DNA of 64,000 nt, taken from assembly GCA_963833965.1 (NCBI GenBank), contig CAWHZZ010000002.1:186001-250000 (forward strand), given 5' to 3'. The notes under the pieces are model-generated. The model saw only the letters and a list, made by a program, of their open reading frames with translations. It was not told the DNA's origin and made no database searches. The stretch's first letter is position 1. The number at the start of each line of letters is the position of its first letter. The position numbers and the translations under genes were made by a program. Source of the DNA: CAJCIW01 sp963833965 (GTDB lineage: Bacteria > Chlamydiota > Chlamydiia > Chlamydiales > Rhabdochlamydiaceae). Of this stretch, positions 16,979 through 26,800 are shown piece by piece.

Positions 16979-17892
16979 TATCTACGGCGCTCTTTATTTT
17001 CCCCGCCCTTAGCGAGATGATCAGTCCATTCGAGAATCCAATGACTAAAGTTTTCTAAATATTCTGCAAAATTGTTGGAGAAAGCAGGGGGATCTATGCC
17101 TAACTTTTGCAGAGATTCTTCATGCTCTTTCAAACAGTTGCGGAGTTCAACCACCTTTGTGCTCTCTGCAGAATTTTCCGTTCGAGAAATACATTCCCTT
17201 AGGGCAAGCAGCACTTTAAAAAGAATATTCCAAGGCGGTGCGTGTTCTGGAATGGGGCTTAACATTTGGAATAGAGGGCTATTTTTATTTAGCCGATAGC
17301 GTTGTTGGTTCCCCTGCATGAATCGGTCAAAGAGCTTGCCTAAGTGTAAATCATTCAATACTTCAGCGAGATTTCTTTTCGTATAGCGCAATTCAATTTC
17401 TGCGATTGAAAAATTAGTGTCAGGATGAACTAAAAAAAAAGTTATAAGGTCTGCTCGAGCCCCAGTGCCAAATATCGATCGGGCACGAATGTTCAATAGT
17501 GCAGGAGATGCATGGGGTCGCAACGTGGATTTGTGACTCAGCCTAATTTTTAACGGAGAAACATCAATAAAAATTGGCCAGTTGGTTTTGGAGATATTAT
17601 TTATACTTGAAGCGTATTTCGAAAAGGATTCTTTAGTCACTCCATTAAATTCTTTCATCAAACACTTCAGGCGGCTAGTTGAAATAAAATGGTGGTATTG
17701 AGAACACCAATCCATTGATTCATCGCGGAGCCGAGGATCAATTTCAGCTATAATACTCGTAAAAATAACCAATTCTTCGATGAGAAGGAGAACATTTTTA
17801 TGATTTTGTTTGACTCCAGCAACTCCTAATTCTGTCCAGAGACTCCATGCTAGATCGAGAAGGTTTTTATTTAATTGTTTAACTAATTGCAT
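16924..17892 (-). CDS. Winged-helix protein partnered with a nucleotidyltransferase; 3' end runs into tRNA-Leu
   Basis: A 322-codon gene. Its middle contains a winged-helix-like segment (GARADLITFFLVHPDTNFSI, YTKRNLAEVLNDLHLGKLFD, QRYRLNKN), as seen in regulators paired with nucleotidyltransferase genes. The N-terminal and C-terminal thirds are helical and unrecognised. The ATG overlaps the end of the ancestral nucleotidyltransferase frame by 14 bases, indicating an operon. The last residues (REGTRTPTRNPTTTSK) are simply the antisense translation of the tRNA-Leu gene, so the natural C-terminus was probably lost when the block joined the tRNA. A two-gene toxin-antitoxin or AbiE-like role is possible but not shown. 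Confidence 0.6.
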   Translation of the reverse strand: MQLVKQLNKNLLDLAWSLWTELGVAGVKQNHKNVLLLIEELVIFTSIIAEIDPRLRDESMDWCSQYHHFISTSRLKCLMKEFNGVTKESFSKYASSINNISKTNWPIFIDVSPLKIRLSHKSTLRPHASPALLNIRARSIFGTGARADLITFFLVHPDTNFSIAEIELRYTKRNLAEVLNDLHLGKLFDRFMQGNQQRYRLNKNSPLFQMLSPIPEHAPPWNILFKVLLALRECISRTENSAESTKVVELRNCLKEHEESLQKLGIDPPAFSNNFAEYLENFSHWILEWTDHLAKGGENKERRRYAREGTRTPTRNPTTTSK

Positions 17893-18622
17893 TGATATTC
17901 TCGATTGCCAGATTTATTTCTTTTTCGAAATCCGCAGACACGTCTTGTGTAAGGCACCAATGTTTTGCCCAATCTAGTGGTCCGTGACAAAAGTTTTTGA
18001 TGGAATTTCGAGCGTGAAAGCTCCGTAGAATCGATCGACCGCAGGCTTCGCAAGTTCCTCCGTATTAAATCAATACGAAGGAACTTGCGATCGTCGATTA
18101 TACGGGCTTTGACGCCGAAATTACTCTAAAAACTTTTGTCACGGACCACTAGTTCCTCTGCTGTAGGCGTTAAAGCAAGCAGATCTGCGAAATGCTTGCT
18201 TTCAGGGCCTTGATCAACACTGGCGTACAACTTGAGGCAGATTTGATCAAAGCGATCGGCCAAATAAACCGTTAGCCCCTTATATTTGCGAACGTGCAAA
18301 CGTTCTATAAATCCTTGAGGCAACCCCATTTTTAGTAACGAGGCCGGACCAGTATTCAACCAATTTTCTCCCAGTTCAAGCGCACTGCCCACTTCTTCCG
18401 CAGCTCGAATAAGAGCCGCTGGTAGGGGATCTGCGGAAAACAGTTCCCGTCCTTGGACTAGGGCGACGACGTCAAGGTCTTTCGTTGTTCTGTCGATGAG
18501 CCCAAGGAGAAGCAAACCGCCTCCCCCAACTGCAACTACCTCATAGTAAAACCCGCGATCGGACAAAAGCTGACCCAACACACTTCTAAAGCCTCTTCTA
18601 AGCTCCCTAAATCTATTTTCAT
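17879..18622 (-). pseudogene. Decayed nucleotidyltransferase-like (DUF6036-type) gene, frameshifted and split by a palindromic element
   Basis: Joining the pieces gives one protein. It starts at ATG 18622 (MKIDLGSLEEALEV), continues after a two-base TG excess at about 18579-18583 as LGQLLSDRGFYYEVVAVGGG, and has the nucleotidyltransferase-like GGGGLLLLGL and TKDLDVVAL motifs. It then runs to TPTAEEL, where a 179-base element interrupts it, and resumes as DWAKHWCLTQDVSADFEKE, ending at a TAA at 17879-17881. Removing the element together with one CTAG copy restores the frame exactly. The part still open today is 18126-18581. Family membership is inferred from the motifs. The original gene overlapped the downstream winged-helix gene. 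Confidence 0.7.
17974..18152. mobile_element. Palindromic MITE-like insertion in the nucleotidyltransferase gene
   Basis: A 179-base non-coding element whose two halves are imperfect reverse complements over the whole length. The outermost inverted repeat is AGTGGTCCGTGACAAAAG, and a central hairpin is CGCAAGTTCCT/AGGAACTTGCG around AATACG/CGTATT. It is flanked by CTAG on both sides (17974-17977 and 18149-18152). These are either a four-base target duplication or TA duplications next to palindromic termini. The flanking gene reads through perfectly when one copy is removed, so this is a real insertion. It carries no transposase and must have been moved in trans. Confidence 0.8.
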
Positions 18623-18729
18623 AAATTCCCTAATTTTAGAGAAGATAAAGTTCTTGATTCGAGAAGTTAAATTTCGTGATTTTTGACTGTGTTTCCACAT
18701 AACATATTAATGGCCAGTTATTTGCCTAA

Positions 18730-19776
18730 TTAATGCGCTGTGGCCCTAACACATCGGAATGCGGCGGTCTCATCGGACATGATTGAGACCTGCATGGTGT
18801 AGGTCGTTCCTGTCTCAACTTGAATTTGCCAGCTTTGGGTGGCGTTGCCGGCTTGGGCGTTGAAGCGGGAGGTGGGGATCTTGTCGACGGAATTGTACCT
18901 GTAGAGGTTGTAGGGGGTGTAGGTGTCCAGGCCGGAGACGGTGACGGTCAGGAGCAGGGGCATGGGTTTGGGGCGGGTGGGGGAGCCGCTTACGATTTGG
19001 GGCAGTTCATAGTTAAGATTGGTGTCGATGCGGACGGGGAGGGTGTCGCCATTGAGGTCGATGACGCCGGTGATGGCGATGCCGTAGTTGGTGCCGTCGC
19101 TGGAGAGGGAGTACACGGGGCCGTCTGGGCTGTTGGCTTGGGCGCGGGTGGCGTAAAAGGAGTCAAATGGGTAGGAAAAATAGCAGGGTTCTTTGCCTGG
19201 GTCGCCCCAAAGGCCGTTGTCGTTGAAATAGATCTCATCGTCGGAATAGATCAGCTCGTTGCCGTAATAGAATGGATCGGTGAGGGGGCGTAAGGAGGTG
19301 ATCCCTGTCACCGGGACGATATGGTCGTAATCGGGATCGCCGGCGTTAGGGTCTGTTTTGCCGTAGAAGAGATATTCGTTGGTGTAGACGCCAATGGCGA
19401 CGGGGAAGCCTCTGATGACGTTCTGTTTGACCCACGCGAGAAATTGTTCAGTGGTGGTTTCTTCTTGCCATTCGATGAACTTGAGTCGCATTTGCGTCGC
19501 GGCGTATTGATCGTTGATCCCGAGCAGGAGTTGGTCCTTGTTTTGCGGGGCTCCCTGTGTGGCAATGGCGCGGGTGTCGTATTGGGAGATGTATTGGCCG
19601 TAATAGAGGCCGGCGCTGATGAGGGAGACCTCGCCGCAATAGCCGGAATTGTGGTTCCACTGCAGCCGTGGAGGGATATCGTTGGACTGGATGAAGGTGA
19701 CGGGGAGAATCCGATACGGGGCGGCCCAGGTGGTAAGGTTTAGCGCGATGGCGATGAGCAACATGAGAAATTGCAT
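18730..19776 (-). CDS. Exported papain-like (C39-like) putative cysteine peptidase
   Basis: About 348 residues from ATG 19776, which has the ribosome-binding site AAGGAGAG upstream. The upstream in-frame extension lacks such a site. A signal peptide (FLMLLIAIALNLTTWA) precedes APYRILPV. A papain-fold triad is suggested by Cys in NSGYCGEVSLISAG (about 47 of this start) and His in DYDHIVPVTG (about 152), followed by polar residues. The C-terminal 120 residues are beta-rich and may be a binding domain. The product should be periplasmic or secreted. The gene lies between the decayed nucleotidyltransferase pair and a methyltransferase gene on the same strand. Exact substrate and family are uncertain. 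Confidence 0.65.
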   Translation of the reverse strand: MQFLMLLIAIALNLTTWAAPYRILPVTFIQSNDIPPRLQWNHNSGYCGEVSLISAGLYYGQYISQYDTRAIATQGAPQNKDQLLLGINDQYAATQMRLKFIEWQEETTTEQFLAWVKQNVIRGFPVAIGVYTNEYLFYGKTDPNAGDPDYDHIVPVTGITSLRPLTDPFYYGNELIYSDDEIYFNDNGLWGDPGKEPCYFSYPFDSFYATRAQANSPDGPVYSLSSDGTNYGIAITGVIDLNGDTLPVRIDTNLNYELPQIVSGSPTRPKPMPLLLTVTVSGLDTYTPYNLYRYNSVDKIPTSRFNAQAGNATQSWQIQVETGTTYTMQVSIMSDETAAFRCVRATAH

Positions 19777-19807
19777 AGACTCTCCTTTTTTGAAAGAGGA
19801 GACTATA

Positions 19808-20374
19808 CTACTTGCGCTGGTGAATCCACAAGCGGTCTTTTCCAAGCATAATTTTTGTGCCGAAAATTTCATCGACGGCTTGTTTGACGCCGGAGAACAT
19901 CGGAATTTCGGGGGCGTAATCGTGGCCGGCGAGGATGCCGCCGCGGCGGACTTTGGAGAGCCAGGCGAGAATGTCTTGCTTGACGTTTAGATACTCATGA
20001 TTGGCGTCGATAAAGACGAGATCGAATTGTTCGGGCGTATGGTGGATGGCCTCAATGGAGGTCATGCGGAGAATTGTGGCTTGCGGATCATTTTGAAACT
20101 GCGCTCGAACTAAGCTGTAGGCTTTTTCGTAATGCTTTAGCTTGCGCGATATCGGAGTGGCGCTGTGCAGATATTCTTGCGTGAGCTGCCAAGGATCGAT
20201 GAGATAGAGATGAGCGTCGGGGAAAAGCGTTCGGAAAAGTTTGGAGGTCTCGGCGCGATTGACGCCAATCTCGGCGATGGTCTTGACATCGACGTTAAGC
20301 GCCCAGGCGATGAACGAAAGGTAAGGAGCGCGATGATTGATGGTGCTGCACTTAAATGCCTCTTGCCAATTCAT
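19808..20374 (-). CDS. Class I SAM-dependent methyltransferase
   Basis: A 188-residue Rossmann methyltransferase of the Methyltransf_24 type. Motif I is IAEIGVNRAETSKLF, the acidic end of beta-2 is LYLIDPWQ, and motif IV is FDLVFIDANHEYLNVKQDIL with a later GGILAGHDY. These are the hallmarks of small methyltransferases acting on sugars or small molecules in glycan loci, but the substrate is not evident. It is upstream of the exported papain-like gene (about 30 bases) and downstream of recO (about 30 bases) on the same strand, so the three could share a transcript. Confidence 0.8.
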   Translation of the reverse strand: MNWQEAFKCSTINHRAPYLSFIAWALNVDVKTIAEIGVNRAETSKLFRTLFPDAHLYLIDPWQLTQEYLHSATPISRKLKHYEKAYSLVRAQFQNDPQATILRMTSIEAIHHTPEQFDLVFIDANHEYLNVKQDILAWLSKVRRGGILAGHDYAPEIPMFSGVKQAVDEIFGTKIMLGKDRLWIHQRK

Positions 20375-20404
20375 AATTTGAGGATAGATTTTATGATTTT
20401 AAAG

Positions 20405-21085
20405 TCAATGAGCGAGGCGAGATAGAAAGAGGGTCTGGATTTTTTGGAGGAGGGAAGGGGGGAGGGGTGCTGTGCGGAGGGTGGAGAATTGTTGGGCTTC
20501 GTCGAGAAGAAGCAGCTGCTCCCATTCTGGGGTGGTAAAAGATAAGGCATTGGAGGGGTCGACGTGTGCGCTGCAGAAGCTCTCCCCTTGAAGGAGAAAG
20601 CGCGCTGTCTTTTCCTCGCACCTCGAGCAGTGGGCAGAGACGGAAAGAAGGCCTTCGTGCTTAAGGAGCTTCAGGTAAAAACTGGCGAGAAGGGGCTCAG
20701 GATTGTCGAACTGGGAGACCTGCCTGTGGTAGGACTTGTAGAGGGCAAAGAGGGCAGGGGCGGGCTTGCCGGCCATCTGGGAGGTGAGGATGGCACTGGC
20801 TAGGGTGCCGGCGGCTTGGAGGGACTTGAGGCTTTGGCGGAGGGCAAGGTGGTCATTTAAAAGGGTCCCGTCCTGGAAGTTCCAGAGCTCGGACCTGCCT
20901 TGACGGCAAACGTATTCCCCATGGCTAAAGGGGGTCGTCAGGGCGAGAAGCCGTGCATTTTTCCGGGAAATGCTCTTGACGATCAGGCTGATCAGTCCGT
21001 GCGGCGAGAACAGGGTGACGATCCTATGCCGCTCTTTGTAGTCTTGGGAACGCAAGACGATCCCTTCTATCTTTTCTTCGTGCAT
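20405..21085 (-). CDS. recO: DNA repair protein RecO
   Basis: About 226 residues. The N-terminal OB fold is recognisable (KIEGIVLRSQDYKERHRIVT, LFSPHGLISLIVKSISRK), then a helical region, then a zinc-binding segment with CSRCEEKTARFL and CSAHV. RecO loads RecA with RecR and anneals strands in RecF-pathway recombination. I prefer the ATG at 21085 (MHEEKIEG); another at 21103 adds six residues. It sits upstream of the methyltransferase on the minus strand and is divergent from tRNA-Arg/rlmN. The chlamydial order has a recO gene (CT470, from memory) between the DUF155 and atoC homologues, as here. Confidence 0.85.
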   Translation of the reverse strand: MHEEKIEGIVLRSQDYKERHRIVTLFSPHGLISLIVKSISRKNARLLALTTPFSHGEYVCRQGRSELWNFQDGTLLNDHLALRQSLKSLQAAGTLASAILTSQMAGKPAPALFALYKSYHRQVSQFDNPEPLLASFYLKLLKHEGLLSVSAHCSRCEEKTARFLLQGESFCSAHVDPSNALSFTTPEWEQLLLLDEAQQFSTLRTAPLPPSLLQKIQTLFLSRLAH

Positions 21086-21166
21086 GCCGTTATCATAGCG
21101 CATTGTAAGTTAATAGTTTTTTTTAATTTGTTTTTTTCCTCTCGTCCGATATTCTAGCTAGCTCTT

Positions 21167-21240
21167 GCACCGATAGCTCAATCGGATAGAGTACCCGGCT
21201 TCGAACCGGGTGGTTACAGGTTCGAGTCCTGTTCGGTGCA
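21167..21240 (+). tRNA. tRNA-Arg (anticodon TCG)
   Basis: A 74-base class I tRNA. Acceptor stem GCACCGA/TCGGTGC with discriminator A, D-arm TAGCTCAATCGGATA, anticodon stem CCCGG/CCGGG with loop CTTCGAA (anticodon TCG), and T-arm CAGGTTCGAGTCCTG. It ends eight bases before the ATG of rlmN, so both may share a promoter; tRNA processing would then release the mRNA. Confidence 0.95.
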
Positions 21241-21247
21241 ATTATCT

Positions 21248-22300
21248 ATGACAATTTTTTCTCATACTCAACACAGTTATGCCCAGGCCATGGCTGGCCT
21301 GCTCGGCAAGGGCAGACAGCATGCCGCCAGACTTTATTCCGATTGGTTTCGAAAAGGCCGTGTGGAAGCCGATTGGGCCGAACCGCAAGCGCTTCCATTG
21401 ATTCAGAAGATGGTGGAGGCGACCGACTTTACTCTTCCGGAAATGAGTGCGCTTAGAGAAGAGGGCGAGACAGTGAAATTTCTGCTCAAATTTCCTGATG
21501 GTCTGGAAAGCGAATCAGTGCTGATTCCGATGGAGGCGGGGGCGACGCTCTGCATCTCCTCGCAGGTAGGCTGTCGCATGGGGTGTGCCTTTTGCGAAAC
21601 GGGGAAGATGGGGCTGATCCGCCATTTGAGCTGCGAGGAGATCGTCGCGCAGGTGTTCTGGGCGAAATTTAAGTTGGTACCCGGGAGAGCGGTGCGCAAT
21701 ATCGTCTTCATGGGGATGGGCGAGCCGTTCGACAACTACGAAGCGGTGATGCGTGCCGTTGCGGTGATGACCGATCCTGGGGGAATGGGGCTCGGTCCGA
21801 GCCGCATCACGATTTCGACAAGCGGTAGGGTCGATGCGATTTTGCGCATGGCCAAAGAGGCGGACCCGGCTTTGAACTTGGCGGTCTCGGTGAACGCCCC
21901 TTCGGATGAGATCCGAAGAAAGATCATGCCGGTCAATAAGCAGTGGAACATGGCGGAATTGAAGTCGGCCATGCAAGAGTATTGCCTGCATCCGCGCCGC
22001 GAAATTTTGATCGAGTACGTTCTATTGAAAGGGATCAACGATTCTTTGGAGGCAGCGGATCTTTTGGCAGACTATTTGAGGGGGATTCGAGCGAAAGTGA
22101 ACTTAATCCCTTACAACCCGCAAACGCGCGACCGCTTCGCCCCTCCCGAAATGACGCAGAGGGAGGTTTTCTTGCAGAGAATGCGCGCCCATGGCTATCA
22201 GGCGCTGCTCAGAGGAACAAAAGGGCGGCAGATCATGGCCGCCTGCGGTCAGCTGGGCAACGTCGATGTCAGGAGGAAACTTATATTAAAGTCGGGATAG
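21248..22300 (+). CDS. rlmN: Radical SAM rRNA/tRNA adenine C2-methyltransferase RlmN
   Basis: About 350 residues. It is a radical-SAM protein with the CxxxCxxC cluster site in CRMGCAFCETG, the FMGMGEPFDN motif and ITISTSGRV, all diagnostic of RlmN/Cfr enzymes that methylate A2503 of 23S rRNA (and A37 of tRNA) in known cases. The methylatable cysteine near the C-terminus is in IMAACGQLG. I chose ATG 21248 because the only upstream in-frame start, GTG 21236, lies inside tRNA-Arg. The 3' end overlaps the convergent hydrolase gene by about 20 bases. Confidence 0.92.
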   Translation: MTIFSHTQHSYAQAMAGLLGKGRQHAARLYSDWFRKGRVEADWAEPQALPLIQKMVEATDFTLPEMSALREEGETVKFLLKFPDGLESESVLIPMEAGATLCISSQVGCRMGCAFCETGKMGLIRHLSCEEIVAQVFWAKFKLVPGRAVRNIVFMGMGEPFDNYEAVMRAVAVMTDPGGMGLGPSRITISTSGRVDAILRMAKEADPALNLAVSVNAPSDEIRRKIMPVNKQWNMAELKSAMQEYCLHPRREILIEYVLLKGINDSLEAADLLADYLRGIRAKVNLIPYNPQTRDRFAPPEMTQREVFLQRMRAHGYQALLRGTKGRQIMAACGQLGNVDVRRKLILKSG

Positions 22301-23858
22301 GCCCCCTTTTCATCCTTTCGTTTTCACTTCTGACACGGTCGTAAAGAAAGCCAGGGGAATGGACCTTGTAGTCGTAGTAATTCGCGAGGATGCGCTCGAT
22401 CAAATTGTTGATTTTGTAGGTGAGCTCTGTCGTCGAGCCTGTAAGGAGCGAGCGGGTGAACTCTCTTAACTCTTCTGGGCTAATCGGCAAACTCAAAGAG
22501 CTCAAATCGGAGACTCTTTCCAAGGGGGAGTTCTCTGTAATTTTTTGAAGGAGGGAAAAAAACTGAATGAGGGCGGACTTGAGATTTGGGTGCCCCTGCA
22601 AAAGATTGGCGATAGGCACTGACTTCATGCTGTCCTCTAAGGAAAAATTGGTCCGAACTTTCTGCAACAAACTGGGTAGACGGTCGACAGTATCGGTCAG
22701 ATTGGCCAGTTCCTGGAGCGAGCCGATTTTTGAGATGACGTCCGGCTGGCGGAGTTGTTCTGCGAGAATGGAGGAAATCGCGTAGATCTTGATTCTCGTG
22801 AGGAGGCTGTCGTAGAGGTTAATCGCGTCTTTTTCGGAGATATCGATGTCGATGACTTTGCCGATCTCGGTGACAAAAGAAGCGCAATTGGCCTGTGTGA
22901 AATGGTAATTCCACTCCATATTTTCGCGGATGTCTTGGATCGCCTCAAACACTTCTAACGCCTTTCCCGGTTGGACGCGGAAAGAAACCGTCCGGATGCC
23001 ATCCGGATCGCCATAGACTGTCGGATCGGGGCATTGGGCGACGCCTTTGCCGTAAACGCCAAAGCTGTAACAAGCGCCGCTGGGCTGAATCATTTCAAAC
23101 CATGCGTGGTATAAGAAGTTGGCAGCGTCTTCAGGGGATTCTAATTTGGCGTCGATGCGGAATTTAAATTGGACGATAGGCTGCAGTGGCCGCTCGTTAA
23201 CCGGCAGGATTTTATGGGGCCGGATGTCGTGCTCAACATCGTGGCGCGTGAGTCCTTTTTCCAAGTAGCAGTATCTTTCGCCTGTCGTTTTGTCCACGAG
23301 AATAGGGGGGAGGAACATCCTTTCGGCGGGAATGCGGTTTTCCAGGTAGAAATCTCTGATGATCGCTTTTGAGCCCACGTATTGACCATCGACGAGCACC
23401 ATGATGTCTTGCGTGTTTGGATCGTAAACGATGGGATGTTTGTAATAATGCGCTGGGACATGGATCCGGCTGTTGAGAATAAAATTCCGGAAGTCGGTAA
23501 AACGGCCTTCTAAAATCTCTTTGGGAAGAGAGTACTTGGCAACGAGCTGCTTTTCTTCCGTTTTATCTTGCGAAAATCCTTTGGCGAACGGGTCCGCGAT
23601 GTCGACCAAAGGGGCGACAACGGTGTTGACCGTTTCTGAGGTGGCAAGTCCAATCAATTTGTCCAAACCTTGGTGGGTTCCTTGGACGACATTGTTTTGG
23701 ACCGAAGCGGGGAGATTCAATTCTTTTTTCCCAAGGAAAAATTGGGAGACGCGCATTTTCACAAAACCCGTGAGAAAGCCTACTTTTTCTAAGGAAGATT
23801 GCACGACTTTAGAATGATAAACATGCGAGGGAAAATTTACGATTGATGAAATTGTCAT
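22281..23858 (-). CDS. Putative permuted NlpC/P60-type thiol hydrolase, chlamydia-specific
   Basis: A 525-residue protein with no signal peptide. The middle third has the pattern of circularly permuted NlpC/P60 (LRAT/DUF4105-like) hydrolases: a His in NFLYHAWFEMIQPSG followed by YSFGVYG, and about 75 residues later a Cys in YHFTQANCASFVTEIGKV (about His251 and Cys325). The N-terminal 200 residues and the helical C-terminal 180 residues are unrecognised. It starts 12 bases after the stop of the lipase-glycogen synthase fusion on the same strand, so both are probably one operon and may act together. A role as a host-targeted or envelope hydrolase is inference. Confidence 0.6.
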   Translation of the reverse strand: MTISSIVNFPSHVYHSKVVQSSLEKVGFLTGFVKMRVSQFFLGKKELNLPASVQNNVVQGTHQGLDKLIGLATSETVNTVVAPLVDIADPFAKGFSQDKTEEKQLVAKYSLPKEILEGRFTDFRNFILNSRIHVPAHYYKHPIVYDPNTQDIMVLVDGQYVGSKAIIRDFYLENRIPAERMFLPPILVDKTTGERYCYLEKGLTRHDVEHDIRPHKILPVNERPLQPIVQFKFRIDAKLESPEDAANFLYHAWFEMIQPSGACYSFGVYGKGVAQCPDPTVYGDPDGIRTVSFRVQPGKALEVFEAIQDIRENMEWNYHFTQANCASFVTEIGKVIDIDISEKDAINLYDSLLTRIKIYAISSILAEQLRQPDVISKIGSLQELANLTDTVDRLPSLLQKVRTNFSLEDSMKSVPIANLLQGHPNLKSALIQFFSLLQKITENSPLERVSDLSSLSLPISPEELREFTRSLLTGSTTELTYKINNLIERILANYYDYKVHSPGFLYDRVRSENERMKRGPIPTLI

Positions 23859-23870
23859 TTTTTTTCCTGT

Positions 23871-26800
23871 TTAGTTTGTTAAGAACATGGGATGGATTCC
23901 CTCGGTCGCACCTCTCATCTTAGAGGCCTCTTTAGCGGCGGCCATCACCTGTTCATATTTGTCGGCTGGTGATGGACCTTGGGGCGCCTCGGTCCAGCTG
24001 TAACTTTTGGACGCTCTCATGAGGTTGCTCGTGAGCTCAATTTTTTTCTCATTGCTTTGGCGGTTCCAAAAATCGATCGCTTGCGACATGCATTCATAGA
24101 CCGCCTTCTCTTGTTCCTCAGATTTCCATTGATCAAAACGGAGGAATAAGAATCCGTTAAAGAAGGGATTTTCCTCATCCTGGCAAATGATGTCTGCGTA
24201 GCCGCCCAAATTCGTCGCTACTGTCAGCTGGCCATAAGCGAATCCCTCGAGGTGGGTGAGTCCGCATGGTTCATATTCCGAAGGGCAGAAATTGATATTG
24301 GCTGCCGCGCGGACAAGGTGGCCGATTCCGGGAACGCCTTGTGTCCCATTTTGGATCTTAAGATCGGAGGTGTCTCGGATGATCCAAGCCCCGCCCCATT
24401 GGTTGGGGTCTTTTAAGCTTTCCGCTTCTGTTTGCAGCGAGTCCAAGAGCTGGACAGCTTCTGGGCTGTTCTCTGCATTGCCCATCGCAATGAAGGTCGC
24501 TCCTTTATCTTTTGCAGCGCGCATCGCAAAACGGAACTTGTCGAGCCCTTTTTGAGAAGCGTCGAACCTGCCGACATACAAGACCACATTGTCTCGAGTG
24601 ACATCGGTCCCATATTTCTCGATGATGTCGGGGCGATAGACCTTCAGCCATTTTTGCAGCTGTTCTTTGACGAGTTTTTTGCTTTCTAAAACGTCGTTGT
24701 CTGCGGCGAAATTCAGAGGAGTCGCTTCTGTGGTGACGGGATCGATCCATTTTTTCAATTGTTCTTGCGTTTCAGGGTTCCAAATTGTGGGATTGGACCC
24801 ATTTGTAATCCCTGTGAATTTTCCTTGGGCAGCGATCTTGCGCATCTCTTTTTGCAGCCCGTTGCCCTCTCGCCCTTGCACTTCTCTAGAGTAGCCTTCG
24901 GAGACAGTGACGACGTGGTCAGCAATCGAGATTGATTCTTTTGCGGTGTTGAATAGTTGGCGAGGCAATCCCAATTGATCGAGAACGGGTGTGTGCTGCT
25001 GCTCATTCAACATCCCTTGAGCGGCGTAGCCATTGTTGTGGAAAACGTAAAGAAGAGGGGGGATTTCGCCATTTAGCCATTCGTCAGTGCTTTTACGAGC
25101 GAGCATAGGAATGCCTAGAGCGCCGTGCCAATCGTGGAAAAAGACCACATCGATCTGCTGTCTTAACATTTTGATCAGTTCGCCCGCAGCCTTGCCAAAG
25201 TAAGCGAATCTCTCCTTCACTTTCACTTCGCTGTCATCGTTAGGGATCTTATAAAGATCGTTACCCGTCAGCGTGAAATGGTCGGCATCGTCGATGAATA
25301 AGATGTCTATATCGTTGATTTTTCCTTGGAAAACGCGATTGGTTTTTTCGACATTGCCAAAAGAGTGGTTGATCTCATAAAGGGTAGGCTCGAGAGATTT
25401 CTTCACTTTGCCGGTGCGGTCGTGTGGGAATACATCGTATTTGGGCATGATCAGAGTGACTTCATACCCTTTCGATCGGAGTCCTTCGGCTACTCCGAGA
25501 ACGGCTTCGGCAAGTCCGCCTTTTTTGATGATACCGTTGCACTCCGCGCAGACCATGTAGACGCGTTTCAAGTCTTCGCGGATCCCCTTCGTGGGGATTT
25601 CCTCGAAGAGCCGGCTGGCTTTCGTCGCTTCTGCCGGGCTAGGTTTTAATGATTCATAGGCCTCATAGAGTCCCTCGAATATTTTTTTCTGCATATTCGC
25701 AAGAGAAAAGAACACTTCGAGCTGTTCGATCTCGTCGATCATTTTTCCGAAATCGCTGGGAAGGGGATGTTGTTTAAAGAGACCCTTCAAAATGGAAAGG
25801 ACTTCCACGGCATAACGTATCGGATGTAAATACTGGATACTATTCATCAATTCGGTGAGGATGTCTTTGTCCCGTCCAAACTTTTCCAGAAGCAAAGAAG
25901 GTTTGACGAGGAGCAACTTTTCGACCTGGGCCAATTCCAAGTGGGGATTGAAACGGTTTCGGAGCAAGCGCAGAATCGAGGAGTAGAGAGCGGGATGTTT
26001 CGCAGAAATTTCGCTGAGCGCCTTTTTTTGCTCTTCCAGAACTTCGGCAGGCAGACCCGGCATTTCCAACTGTTCCTTTAAACTTATCAACACTCGCCCA
26101 GACTCCTCGTAAATAGCCTTCACCTCTGAAATTTTCGATGCATCCGCGTTGGAAAAAAGACCTTCGAGCTTTTGTTTCATCTCGGAAACGATTGGGATAT
26201 TGAGCAGGTCTTGAGAGATTTGGTTCGTTTTTTCAGGGAGCTCGAGAAACGTTTTTTTCGCGTCTTGTAAGAAGAGAACAGATTGAAAGTGGCTGATTAA
26301 AACATCGAGGATGGGAAATCCTTGGCACAGCAGTTTGTTTAAAACAAATGGCGTGTTGAGAAGTCTTCTGGAGCCATATTCTGGATCTCCCAAATCTCTT
26401 CGCTCATTTGCGCACCAAACGAGAAATGAGAGGTAGCCGAAAAGAAAAGGATGGGTGGACTGAAGATTTTTTAAAGCGGCGATGGATTTATTTTTGTCAT
26501 TGCCGGAAAGAATGGCTTTGAGGTCTTCAAGATTGGCAATGATACTTTGGATCTCTTGCGAAGCGGCATTTAAAAATTCCGCATTGCGATTGCCGATCAA
26601 AAGCTCATAAGGTGGGATCATCTCAAATTTTGTGCGGATGTCGTACCCTATGTATTTCATGAGGCTGCCCATGAAATAGGTGTGATTTTCGACTAAACCT
26701 GTGTAGGCGGAAGGGATCATGTATTTTTGCCCGAAGAGAGTCGGAGTATGAACGACCCATCTCGCAATGGAACTGATTCGATTCTCCGCGATCTGTGTCG

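Noticed and set aside
18820..19743. Long plus-strand frames rich in Gly/Val opposite the papain-like gene
   Set aside because: They are shadows caused by the coding strand's base bias; the minus-strand protein has a signal peptide, ribosome-binding site and catalytic motifs.
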